A stretch of DNA of 64,000 nt from Laguncularia racemosa (taxonomy: Eukaryota; Streptophyta; Magnoliopsida; Myrtales; Combretaceae). The notes under the pieces were generated by a model that searched no databases, was not told where the DNA came from, and was given only the letters and a program-made list of their open reading frames with translations. Positions 13,280 through 24,258 of this stretch are shown one piece after another (the stretch's first letter is position 1; the number at the start of each line of letters is the position of its first letter). The stretch spans positions 3,472,001-3,536,000 of the forward strand of contig JBBMOL010000039.1 in NCBI GenBank assembly GCA_037954665.1, read 5' to 3'. The position numbers and the translations under genes were made by a program.

Positions 13280-13868
13280 TTCGCCTTCTTGAATCAAGTA
13301 AATTCTAACCCTTTTCATTATTTGTCTACTCTTTATTTTCCATACTCGTATCTAAAATTCATATAAAAAAAATTCTTTCGGTCACAAAAAAATCCCTTAG
13401 AGACCAACAACATCTAAGTTTAGTTAGTCTTTGAAAATTCAATTGTTGTTCAATTCATAATCATCTTGAAAAGCATAAGTCCAAAAAACAAATCAATTTG
13501 GTTGCAAAAAGAAAAGAAAAAATCAAGAACTGAAATCTCCTAAAAGAAAAATTCAAGTTTTGGCAAGTTACAATTCAATTACCAAATTCACTTTCCAATT
13601 CCAATCGCAACTTACATCTTATCTTTCCAAATTGTGCACCCAAATTACATTCCATAATTCTTGTTATATTCGATGCAAATTTATTTGTCCATTGAATTGC
13701 TTGATAAGGAATTGTCTTGACTTGTTTCCGAAAGTAGTAGTAAGAGAATTGTTCATATCTATTAGGACTTTCGTAATGTGCTTAATTGACTGAAGCACAT
13801 GCACTCAACCAATTGAAGCAATCAAGTTGATAAGCATGTGATTCAGTCAATTAAGCACATCATCTTTT

Positions 13869-13880
13869 TGGTATCAGAGC
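13869..13880 (+). other. Primer-binding site of family-B gypsy unit
   Basis: A second TGGTATCAGAGC, six bases after an LTR-like end gcacatca (13855-13862). The same LTR ending closes the solo LTR at 58088-59123, so this is the start of the internal region of the family-B unit. The LTR body that should precede it has been replaced by the inverted-repeat arm. Confidence 0.7.
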
Positions 13881-15060
13881 ACCGGTTGAGTGAAGGGATT
13901 TTGTGATTGTTGGTTTCACAAGATTTAGGGTTCTTGAGTTAGCATCTTGATCCAAAATTGCAAAGTGGAAATTGAGTTGTTTGATTGTGTTTTTGAGGAG
14001 TTGTAATTGCTGCTTGTTGTTGTAGATGTGGAGCATTTGTAATTTCTTTGTTTTCTTGAGTTGGTTGTGATTGATTTAGGGGAAGTGATCATTGTGATCC
14101 TTTGAGGAAAGTGATCATTTGAAGACTAGAAAAGTGTGATAGTGAATGGAGTGTTGATAATTTCAGAAAATTGAGTGTTGTTGCTTGTAAATTCCAGATT
14201 TGAAATTGTGTGAAGAATAGGAAGATATTTGAAATTCAAACACCTTCTTTAAGTTTGAAGCAATTCATTGAGTAGCATTGAATAAGTGTTATTTGAATTT
14301 GAATTGTTTTTACCATTTGTGGAGAAGGTTGCATTTAGTGAAGTAATTTGAATTTGAATCTTGTTGCTGCCTTTGTTTGTGGATTGCAATGTAAATTGTG
14401 TTGTGTGAGTGGCGAATTGAAGTTGTGTAGTGGTAAGGAAGTGATATACTTTGAAGTGTTGTGTGTGTTAAAGTGAAGGGGTGTTACAACTTGAAGTGGT
14501 GTTGTGGTGAGTTGAGTGCACTGTTATTCTGTGAATGTGTGGTAGTGTAAGGGTGTTTTGAATTGAAGAGTTGCAACGTGTAGTGTTGAGTGTGTTGAGG
14601 CAAGAAGTTGCTACACTTGAAGCGTTGGTCTTATGGATTGAAGTGGGTGCACCGTATGTGTAAGTAGTGTAAGTGGTGGTGTGTATTTTGAAGGATTGTG
14701 TGTGGTGTAAGGTGCTGCACATTAACACTAATTGTGAGTGTGAAACTGTGACCAGAAAAGGGAAGTGAGTAGTGAAATTTGAATTCAAAAACAAGCGTTT
14801 AAGTGTGAAGGTTAATGAGACTCATTCTTAAACACTTGCTAGTTGAATTTATTATCTTGACTACTTGGAAGTATTTTTTTATGCTTCAATTATTTTACTA
14901 TGCTTGAAGTGACAAGAAGTATTTATTGTCTTAGTTGCTTGATTGAACCGTGGGTGTTGAAGTGTGTTATGGCTTATTGAAGATAATGATAACCATGTCA
15001 AATGATTTGTATCCTTCTACTAATTTAGTACATCAAGTATTGACTTCTTCTCCAACCATT
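13881..15060. other. G/T-rich leader of family-B unit, no gene
   Basis: About 1.2 kb of strongly G+T-skewed sequence on the plus strand (many gtg, ttg and gtgttgt words). No gag-like reading frame is visible. The only long open frame, 14794-14468 on the minus strand, is a low-complexity Thr/His/Ser shadow of the skew. Confidence 0.5.
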
Positions 15061-15081
15061 GATGATGGATAAAGAAAAACT

Positions 15082-15475
15082 TTGTTCCATACTTCTTGTA
15101 GGATTCAAGGAAACTTGTGTGTTATTATTGTTGACAGTGGTAGTTGCACTAATGTGGTAGCTACCTCATTAGTATTGAAATTGAAACTTGTAACTACCTC
15201 ACATCCTAAACCCTACACATTACATTGGTTAAATGATCAAGGGAGTCTTTATGTGACCCAAAGTACCTTTCAGTATAAGGGATAAATACTGTGATGAGAT
15301 TGAATGTGATATTCTTCCTATATGTATATCCCATATATTGCTTGGCAGGCCATGGTTATATAATAGGAGGGTTTTATATGATGGCTTCAGGAATACATAT
15401 GTATTCCAAAAAGAGGGTAAACGCATCATTCTGAATCAGATGTCACCTTCAGAAGTCCAAAAGGTTCAGCAATAG
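15082..15475 (+). pseudogene. Ty3/gypsy aspartic protease fragment
   Basis: Retroviral-type aspartic protease region. The active-site segment IIVDSGSCTNVVATS lies in the frame of 15082-15285. The second half, with ILLGRPW and an ...LNQMSPSEVQKV tail, continues after a frame change near 15265 and ends at TAG 15473-15475. Gag upstream and reverse transcriptase downstream are missing. The repeat-coding ORF follows directly. In an intact element this enzyme would cleave the Gag-Pol polyprotein; here it is dead. Confidence 0.7.
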
Positions 15476-15928
15476 ATCAGTAGGCCATCAGAAATTCCTT
15501 AGGATCATAGTTACATAAGTCAACCTTCAAAGGATCAAACTATTCGAAAAAAAATATGCCAGCCTTTAGAGGTTCCTAAGGTTCATAGTCGCATGGGTCA
15601 TCCATCAGAGGACTAAACTATTCAGACACAAGTGTGCCAACCTTCAGAGGTTCATAGTCAGATGAGCCAACCTTTAGAAGACCAAACTGTTCAGAGGCAG
15701 AAGTGTCTACTATCAGAGGATCCTGAGGTTTACAGTCAGTTGAGTAAACCATTAGAGGACCAAGAGGGTCAAAGACATATAAGTGAAACAGGAAAGGAGA
15801 AAACAATATCAGTGAGACAGTTTGAGATAGGGGAGGTCTTAATGGATGACGGACCATTATATGTGTTGCAGATGAGGTATATCCTAGAAATAGAGGAAAG
15901 AAAGCAATCAACCCCAGTGGTATTTTAG
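15476..15928 (+). CDS. Repeat-coding ORF of family-B unit (unknown function)
   Basis: The open part 15632-15928 (98 aa), with a degenerate extension upstream to the protease, encodes diverged repeats of about 25-28 residues built on QPSEVHSQMSQPLEDQT, then ...SKPLEDQEGQRHIS. It ends in a non-repeat tail with QFEIGEVLMDDGPLYVLQM. The same ORF, tail included, is present in the inverted copy at 34201-33913 with only scattered changes. It occupies the place where RT, RNase H and integrase belong in a gypsy element. I recognise no domain. It may be a family-specific accessory sequence or a leftover of pol replaced by repeats; whether it is translated is unknown. Confidence 0.45.
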
Positions 15929-16042
15929 ATATTGGGATACTGTAATGATAATTCTTCAAATAACTTGCTAGGAGGATATAGAGTCTCTACTGCATTTAAT
16001 ATGTCAGATTTGAGGACAAATCTTTTTTAAGGCCCAAGGAGA

Positions 16043-16933
16043 TGATAGGAATCAAAATCCTACAAGACCTATCACTAGGGCAAGAGCCAAAGGATTTCAA
16101 AAATTAGCGATGAGAGTCCTCTTTGAACAAACAGACCCCGGAAATATTTGTATACTAACCTTTTTTCTATTACTCATGTGTTGTGTATTCTAGAAGGAAT
16201 ACTTGTGGGGTTTTATAGGGCGATGGAGCTTGTGGGTTATTCATAGACCGACCTAAATTGAAGATGAATTAGACCAACCAAGCACTTACTTGACTTGAAG
16301 GACTGGCTCTTTGAAGACCATCTTTGTACTTGTTATTTTATCTTTCAATCGGTTACTTTGTAATCATTTTGGGACATTTTTATTTGCTTGTATTTATTGA
16401 ATTAGGACCACCCACATTAGTGGCATAGACATAAAGTTTTGGACATTTTAACCCTAACTGGAGTAAATATAAATACTTTCTAACTAGGGTTTTTAGGGAG
16501 CTTTTTGAACCATATTTTTCATATTTGGAAAACGTGAGGGACACTTCCTTTTTCACAAACTCTTATCATTTATTGAGTGAAGTGTGGTGAGTGGGATTTG
16601 ATCCTTGTTGTGTGTAATATCAACAACGTCTAATCCATCCTAATTCCTAACTAGTGAGTCATATCTGGTGAGGAATTAGTTTATCTCTTTTTTTATCATT
16701 CATACAATTTTTAGGGTTTGATTCAATTTGATTTCATATCCTTTTGATTGTGTTTAGTGAAATTGAATTCGGACATTGCAATTGTGAATTATAATTCTCA
16801 TTAGGTACTTGCGTGGAAGTCATTTGACATTTAGGGGTTTTGGAATTTATTGAATTCACGCCATTTTGGAGATTTGTTTAATTGATCTTTCAATTAATTT
16901 CATGTGATTGAATTTGATCTATTAAGCATATTA
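16043..16933 (+). repeat. Family-B gypsy LTR (copy 1)
   Basis: It starts TGATAGGAATCAAAATCC just after a purine-rich stretch (ggcccaaggaga) and ends near gcatatta. Other copies are 32944-33799 (minus) and the complete solo LTR 58088-59123 (minus). The first ~100 bp can be read as a pol-like C-terminus (RPITRARAKGFQKLAM). It is followed by a weak PBS-like tcttttggtatca. Confidence 0.75.
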
Positions 16934-17569
16934 TCTTTTGGTATCATTTCATACTTAGTTTTACACATTCGGAGTCATAAGGGATTAGGGGTTCACACCT
17001 CTTGTGGAGTTAGTTTTGATTGGAATTTCTTCAATTGGTTGAGTGCATGTGCTTCAGTCAATTAAGCACATTACGAAAGTCTAAATAGATATGAACAATT
17101 CTCTTACTACTGCTTTCGAAAACAAGTCAAGACAATTCCTTATCAAGCAATTCAATGGACAAATAAATTTGCACCGAATATAACAAGAATTATGGAATGT
17201 AATTTGGGTGCACAATTTGGAAAGATAAGATGTAAGTTACAATTGGAATTGAAAAGTGAATTTGGTAATTGAATTGTAACTTGCCAAAACTTGAATTTTT
17301 CTTTTAGGAGATTTCGGTTCTTGATTTTTTTTTTTCCTTTCGCAACTAAATTGATTTTTTTTTTGGACGTATGCTTTTCAAGATGATTATGAATTGAACA
17401 ACATTTGAATTTTCAAAGACTAACTAAACTTAGATGTTGTTGGTCTCCAAGGGATTTTTTTGTGACCAAAAGAATTTTTTTTTTATACGAATTTTAGATA
17501 CGAGTATGGAAAATAAAGAGTAGACAAATAATGAAAAGGGTTAGAATTTACTTGATTCAAGAAGGCGAA

Positions 17570-17581
17570 GGTCTGATACCA
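17570..17581 (-). other. Inverted primer-binding site
   Basis: Reverse complement of the PBS TGGTATCAGAGC with one or two changed bases (gtctgatacca on the plus strand), next to the inverted LTR C end. It faces the PBS at 13268. Confidence 0.6.
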
Positions 17582-17583
17582 AA

Positions 17584-18272
17584 TGATGCGTGAACCCTAG
17601 GTATATCAAACATAGAACCAGACATCGCTATTTGAATCAATTACCCAGAGGATCTTCTTGAACAAATATTGCGTAACTTGACCCCAATCACACCTATTGA
17701 TTAAAACCTAAGTTATCAAAGGGTTTCCTATAGAAAATTCAATTAAGAATTCCTATGGAAGACTTCTTTTGCAAAGAACAAAAAGAGGGTTTTGTATCTC
17801 ATGAAAAGTGTGTGTTTTATTCAATCATAAGTTGTTCACGGCCGGTCCCCTTATACGGCTTATATAGTGTAAATATTACAATATGGAAAAACCTAAGTTG
17901 CCTAATCTATCCTTATCCTCATGTAATCGAATAGGCAACTAAATAATATAAATTACAAATCAAACAAATAAAACCAAAATATAACAAGTAACAAAACTGA
18001 ATGTGCTTCTCCTTGTTTCGGTTCAATAAAATTATTTTAAGGCCTCTAAATCATCACATCCCTCCATGGCCACGTGAATCAAGTTGATAAGTGTTGGTTC
18101 TCCTTTATTGTAGCTTGATTCCTTGGCTTGTAAGTCCATGACTAATCCTTTTAGAGCTTCATTCATCCTCTTAGCTCTAGCTCGGGTCATCGGGCCTCCA
18201 ATACCATGTAATGGATCATGGGATTTTAGTGATTTTGGTTCCTTCCTTTTAGATGTTAGTTGATCCTCATCA
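17584..18272 (-). repeat. Gypsy LTR 'C', right (inverted) copy
   Basis: About 689 bp with ends TGATG...CATCA, the inverted twin of 12576-13265. The same pol-C-terminus-like sequence is present on the minus strand (gctctagctcgggtcat on plus). Confidence 0.6.
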
Positions 18273-18366
18273 ATAAGTCTTCAGTTTTTTTTAACAAAAA
18301 TTTAAAAAAATATACATAATAACTTATGTGAACTATGATGGGTCTGATCCCGGATATTGGGTACAT

Positions 18367-19178
18367 AGGTACCCTTGGGGTGACTGCATTTATAAATACT
18401 TTTTTAAGATAAAACCTTATTTTCATAGTATTCTAAGCTAAAACTTTATTTTCATAATCTTCTAAGCTAAAACTAGAGGAATTTCTACTTGTTATCCTTA
18501 TTGAGATACTTTACTCTTTCTTAACTGAACTATAAGCTACTCATGTTATTCTTAGTTCAAGAGTGTGAAAAAGGCTAGAGTTTAGAATAGAAAGCTAGAA
18601 GCTTATAACCTCATTATGATTTTTGTTCATGAAACATGTTAACGTAGTTAGACTGGTTCCCTAGGATAGTATTAGAAGAGAAGACCAACTCATAAACAAG
18701 GTTGCCAAACTAGCCATTCTACTTAGAAGTGCTAGAGGGTATCTTAAATTAGAACATAAAATCGAAATGTAAAATGTAAGTTTCTACAACTTATATAAAA
18801 TAGCTTCAAAAAGTTGTAGATATGTTTTTATAGTCATAAAAAAATATGAAATAGAGAAATTCAATAAAAAATTTAGTCACTATTTATAATAAAAGTTGCA
18901 TACTTGCAATACAAACAATAGCATAAGTTGTTAAGTTAATGTCTAAAACTATAATATAAATAACAATACCAATATGAAATAAATTACAATACAAATTATA
19001 CTAATAAAATAAAAAAAATCATCAACACCTTTCACATTATCAAAAGTCAAAACTATTATCAACTATCTCTTTACCATTACCATTATCGTCATCACCTTCA
19101 TCGTCAATGCTAAAATCATTATTGGTAGTACTAGAATGATATCCTTATATTTTAATTCCAATTCTTTCAAAAAAAATT
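18367..19178. other. Unassigned AT-rich DNA
   Basis: No coding potential. The left part keeps weak Tat-LTR resemblance and short repeats (ttctaagctaaaac twice near 18430-18470). The rest has no recognisable feature. Confidence 0.5.
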
Positions 19179-20609
19179 TGTTGGTCCCAATTAGATTAAT
19201 CAAGAGGGGGGTGAATTGATTAATTACTTAAAATTTCACTTTTTTGCGAATCAATGAAAACTCTTGACTAATAAAATCACGTGAATAACAATAATGTGCA
19301 GTAAATAAAAGTAGAGAAGAGTAGAATGCTCAGATATTTATAGAGGTTCCACCTCGAGCGTCAGTCCACTCTTCCAGCTCCACGCCGGGGTCCCGGTTGT
19401 CTATACCGGTTGTGTTTCACTATATCAACAAATCGAAGATGTACAACATAAGCCTCTTTAAGGCAAAGTCTCACTGTTGAGTTTTTCTAGCTTCTTCACT
19501 AAGCTAATCACTCAACTACAATGATGAAACAACAAACAATTCCCTTTCCACAAAAGGAATCTCAACAACAACAACAATGAGGAATAACAAATTTCCTCTA
19601 GATCACATATATATGTAAAGATATTTGCTTGAAGATGTATGAGTCTTTTTTTTTCGTGTGTAATTTTTTCTTTCAACCACGTTCCTTTTTTTCTGTTTTT
19701 TTTCAACGTTCTTCACTCCACTTTTTCATTTGAATTAAACACTTTATATATGGAGAAAACATAACGGCTACTTTCCACGTGATAATCTTGCATTTATTTT
19801 TGAATTTTCAATTCAAAAATAAGTTGGATCTATTGAGGAAGATCTGCATTCGTGATATTCTTGTTGAGGATAAGCTTGGATAATTAGTTTGACCGAGATC
19901 TTCTTTGGATATATCTCTTGGATCAAGTTTGTTGAAGATATCCCTCACATTGTGGAACCATATCTTGATATAACAACTATATCTCTTATCCTTATCTTTG
20001 TAACTGCTGGATCTCCCAAAATATAGTACAAATATCTAATTTTAAATCTGGATAAAACTTGTAAATATTATATGATCTCACTTTATTATAAAATGAAATC
20101 TTTGAATAAAATCTTGTAAAACTTGATGTAAATTAAAAAACCCATGATATATAACCCATCTTTAGTAAAACACATCAAGTATGTTACCCAAAAATACTTG
20201 ACACGTGGAGCTAGGCCTTGAAATTTATTAAAACTATCGATATAAAATTTAGAACGTAATCTGGAAAAATTCGTAACAGACATGAAAGGTTCTGAAAGTG
20301 CTTCTGAAACAAATCTGTTAACTGTCCTGAAGGTTCTAAAAGTGCTTCTGAAACAAACCTGTCAACTGTTCTCCTGTTATGAAGGTTCTCAAAGCGCTTC
20401 TGAAAGGTTACCACGATAACTACGGATACACTACACAACTTCTGAAACACCTTCTGTCAGAACAAAAATAGTCTTTATAACACTTTTGAAGGTTCTGAAC
20501 AAGCTTCTGTCTCCTTGTTCAACTTTAGAAAAAATTACGTGCTATCTTAAACATTCATTACACTCATTCCTCTTTTGTTAACATCAAAACTAAATTAGAG
20601 AACTTAACA
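19179..20609 (-). repeat. 3' LTR of minus-strand copia element
   Basis: 1431 bp; on the plus strand it reads TGTTGGTCCC...ACTTAACA. A TATA-like box (tatataaag, minus strand) sits at about 19741-19752. From 19741 on it is practically identical to 28441-29250 (single differences, for example at 19894 and 20384). Confidence 0.9.
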
Positions 20610-20620
20610 TTCTCCCCTTA
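20610..20620 (-). other. Polypurine tract
   Basis: On the minus strand taaggggagaa runs directly into the LTR start TGTTAAG. Further gggggagaatg copies lie at about 20626-20640 and 20833-20850. Confidence 0.7.
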
Positions 20621-20907
20621 ACATCAACATTCTCCCCCTTTTTAATGATAACAAAACACCATTAGATAATCAAAATATACACAACTTTCATGTTTAAGCA
20701 TATATTCCTATAACACATTGATCTTAAGCACTCATAAGCAATATAGAATCATTATAAGCAGCAAACAAAGCAGCAAGCAGTATATATAAAATAGATATAA
20801 TAGAATCATTCTTCTCCTAACATCAACATTTACCATTCTCCCCCTTTTTGTTAACAAAAAAAGGGTATCTCCCCCTTAATTGATGCATAAAAGATAACAA
20901 AAGTCTT
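20621..20907. other. Non-coding spacer between third ORF and 3' LTR
   Basis: No ORF. It holds repeated PPT-like motifs and an AT-rich middle. The plus-strand element has the equivalent spacer at 9522-9765. Confidence 0.6.
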
Positions 20908-22677
20908 TTACAAGTTGATTCGAAAACAAAATTTAAAAGAACTAAGATTTTCTAGATCTTGTGACTCGAGAGGTAAGGGAGTGGTGGAATGTTTGGTTGA
21001 TGAAGGTTTCTCTGGTGAAGTATCCAAGTCGATGATGTGAGCGCCAGAGCGAACATAATCTGGAAATTTGTTGGATAAGAAGAGTTTGATTTCACCATGA
21101 AGACTTGTGACAGATTGGGATGTTTTATCCGTCTTGGAGTCCAAAATCTTGAAGGAGTTAGTCACTGAATCTCCAATCTTCCTCACTTGAGAGACAAATT
21201 TATCAAACTCAATCACATTATTAGATAGATCTTGTTTGACTCTCGCACTAAATTCATCATAAAGAATCCTATAGTGATGGAGATCGGTAATCATCTTCTC
21301 AGAATTCTTCTTGATATCAGAAAGAATATCAGAAGTTTGTTTAACTTGTAACTCCATTGATTCAAGTCTCCTTAGATCAGATCGTTGTAGAACTTTATCT
21401 GTCAAAGTTATTTTAACCAAATCTGATAGTTCATGTTTCAAACTTTCTCGAACAACATTCTTTATTTGTTACAGATCAACATTGGATATAACTTCTTTTT
21501 TTCCACTCTTCCCAGCCTCTTCACCATATGATTTCTTCCCATGATCTGTTTCAACCTCTGTTCTAGGTTCTGAACTAGGTTCTCAACCTCCTTCTTGAAC
21601 AGATATTCCAAAAGGAACTATCCTTTTCATATGCTTTTGATGGACAAAATGTGCACCATCATTCGCATACCACAAACAATCCTTAACAAAGATGGACATG
21701 TGATGAAAAACTTCTTTGCCTATCCTCTTTAATTTAATAGGTTCAGATGAGCTTGTAGGCAAAACTATCCCTTTAAACACAAACAATCTCATCAGTATAT
21801 TCCTAAACACCAAACTTTCTTTATTCCTCCAAATTTGATCAATGACTCTAGAAGCCATGTCCACATTCCTTTTGTTAATCATTGCATAGATAATTTGAGC
21901 ATGTTCTATGGACATTGAAGTAGAACTGCCCTTCCTTGGACATAGACACTCAACAATTATCTTATGAATGATTCGAGGAAACAACTCGAAATCAATGATC
22001 ATTGCTTCTTTTCTATAATCCATTTGCAATCATCCATTTATAGCAGCAAACAGATCATTCCTAGGCATGTTCGTGATTTCTACATCATCATTTACATCAT
22101 GTAGATGTAGACATTTAACCACATCTTCCCTAGAAATTAAAATGTCTTGATCACATACTCTGGAAATTAAGACATTCCCTTCCGCAAGACTTAAATTTCC
22201 ATAAAATTCTTTGACACATTCCCCATAAACTAGAACTTGAGTAGAGAAAAGTTCCATGCATCCTATGGGTTCTAACAGTTCATTCCAGTAGAATCCATTA
22301 CTAGTAAAGAAATTAAAATCCATAAAGCTACAAGAACACACCTCATTTTTCTTCTTTCGAAGAGATTTTGAATTTGAGGGTTTCAGAGTTAGTACATTCT
22401 CTTGTTTCGTTTGCTTCTTGGATGCTTTCTTGAGCGGAGAGATTTCTTGAATAGCTTTTCCTTTTCCTTGTGAAGACGATGCAGCTCGTTTTCTTTTGGT
22501 AATCTTCTTAGAACCTATGATAGATTCGGAATCAGGGGAACTCGGATTCTCTCCTATGGAAGGTTCTTGATATTTTTTCGAAGAGTTTAAAGATTCATCA
22601 TGAATCACTAAAGGCTTGTTTGATGATTTTGTTTTGAATGATTTTTGTTTAAGGCGTTCTGATGTTTTAGGCGCCAT
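20908..22677 (-). pseudogene. Envelope-like third ORF of SIRE-type copia element
   Basis: One reading frame of 590 codons from ATG 22677 to 20908, interrupted by three in-frame stops: TGA 22030-22032, TGA 21583-21585 and TAA 21469-21471. The plus-strand copy at 8428-9521 has sense codons at the last two positions, so those are point nonsense mutations. The N-terminus is Lys/Ser-rich (residues 1-115) with nuclear-localisation-like KKITKRKR. The middle resembles the plant transposon protein domain (IIVECLCPRKGSSTSM). The C-terminal half is a predicted coiled coil, then a Ser/Thr/Pro tail. It starts 148 bp after the pol stop. No clear transmembrane segment is visible, so a true envelope role is doubtful. 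Confidence 0.8.
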
Positions 22678-22824
22678 TAGAGTTGCAATGAGAGAGAAGG
22701 AAAATAGAGAGATAGAAAGAGAACAGATTTCGAAGGAAGAGAATTAGAGAAGGAAGAAAACAAATGAAAAGGAAAAAATATTTTAAATGAATAAAAATTT
22801 TCAATATTTTCGGGGGAAAAAAAA

Positions 22825-24258
22825 TCAAAAGGGGTTACAAATTCCTAATTCATTTCGAATAAATTCAAATTTTACCTTTTCAAGAGGTTTAGTAAAAATA
22901 TCTGCAAATTGATTATCGGTTGACACAAATTCAACATTTATATCTCCATTATGCACATGATCTCTAATAAAATGATGTCTAATTTCTATATGTTTTGACC
23001 TAGAATGATGTACTGGATTCTTTGTCAAATTTATTGCACTCGTGTTGTCACATTTAATTGGCACAGTTTTAAAATTTATTCCATAATCATTCAATTGTTG
23101 TTTTATCCATAAAACTTGTGCACAACAATTTCCAATAGAAACATATTCAGCTTCAGTTGTGGATAGAGCAACAGAATTTTGTTTTTCAGAAGACCAAGAA
23201 ATTAATTTATCACCTAGGAATTGACAAGTACCAGATGTGATTTTTCTATCAATTTTACATCCAGCATAATCTGCATCAGAATATCCTATTAGATCAAAAT
23301 TCTGATTTTTAGGATACCATATGCCTAAATTAGAAGTATTAACTAAGTATTTGAAAATTCTCTTTACCGCTGATAAATGAATTTCTGTTGGTGCAGCTTG
23401 AAATCTAGCACACAAACACACACTGAACAAAATATCTGGTCTAGATGCAGTCAAATACAATAAAGAACCTATAAGACTCCTATAAAGTTTTTCACTTACC
23501 TTCTTTCCATTTAAGTCAGAGTCTAACCTTGATGAAGTACTCATAGGTGTTGTAACCTTTTTGCATCCATCATATCCAAATTTCTTCAATATTTGTTTTG
23601 TGTATTTTTCTTGATGAACAAAAATTCCTTCCCTTGTTTGTTTTATTTGAAGTCCCAAAAAGAATGTCAACTCTTCCATCATTGACATTTCAAATTCTGC
23701 CTGCATGGTCTCAGCAAATTCTTGACACAACAATTCTTTAGTAGATCCAAAGATAATATCATCCACATATATTTGTACAACTAAGATATCATTATCAAAA
23801 GTTTTTAAGAATAAAGTAGTATCCACTTTTCCTCTATGAAAACCTTTAGAGATCAAAAACATACTCAATCTTTCATACCAAGCTCTTGGAGCTTGTTTCA
23901 AACCATATAATGCTTTATTTAATTTAAAAACATAGTATGATTTGAAAGGATCTTCAAAACCAGGTGGTTGTTCCACATAAACTTCTTCCTTTATAAAACC
24001 ATTTAAAAATGCACTTTTTACATCCATTTGAAAAACTTTAAAATCCTTATAAGATGCATATGCAAGCATTAACCATATTGCTTCTAGTCTAGCAACAGGT
24101 GCATATGTTTCATCAAAATCTATTCCTTCTTCTTGTGAATAACCTTTAGCTACTAATCTTGCTTTATTTCTTATAATTTTACCGTCTTCATCTAATTTAT
24201 TTTTAAACACCCATTTAGTTCCAATTATAGACTTTCCTCTAGGTCTAGGAACTAAATT
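22825..24258 (-). pseudogene. Copia reverse transcriptase and RNase H
   Basis: Reverse transcriptase with the core YVDDIIFGS catalytic motif and LKQAPRAWY, then the copia RNase H with STTEAEYVS and the closing FTKPL segment; it ends ...LGICNPF. The open part 24210-22825 (461 aa) is in the same frame as gag. A TGG-to-TAG change at 24259-24261 separates it from the integrase part. Otherwise this enzyme region looks intact. The product would copy element RNA into DNA inside the virus-like particle. Confidence 0.9.

Larger units (their letters stand above)
12482..13826 (+). repeat. Left arm of large inverted repeat
   Basis: This 1.34-kb arm pairs with the reverse complement of 17030-18366 at very high identity. 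Examples are gatccattacatggtatta against taataccatgtaatggatc, and caaccaattgaag against cttcaattggttg. It contains LTR 'C' and its primer-binding site. The 3.2 kb between the arms holds the family-B gypsy unit. Confidence 0.85.
17030..18366 (-). repeat. Right arm of large inverted repeat
   Basis: Reverse complement of 12482-13826, with few mismatches and small indels. It contains the inverted LTR C and its PBS. The outer edge continues into Tat-LTR-like sequence (gatcccggatattgggtacataggtaccc), as on the left side. Confidence 0.85.

Noticed and set aside
14468..14794. Minus-strand 108-codon Thr/His-rich ORF
   Set aside because: Shadow of a G/T-skewed leader; no conserved motif.
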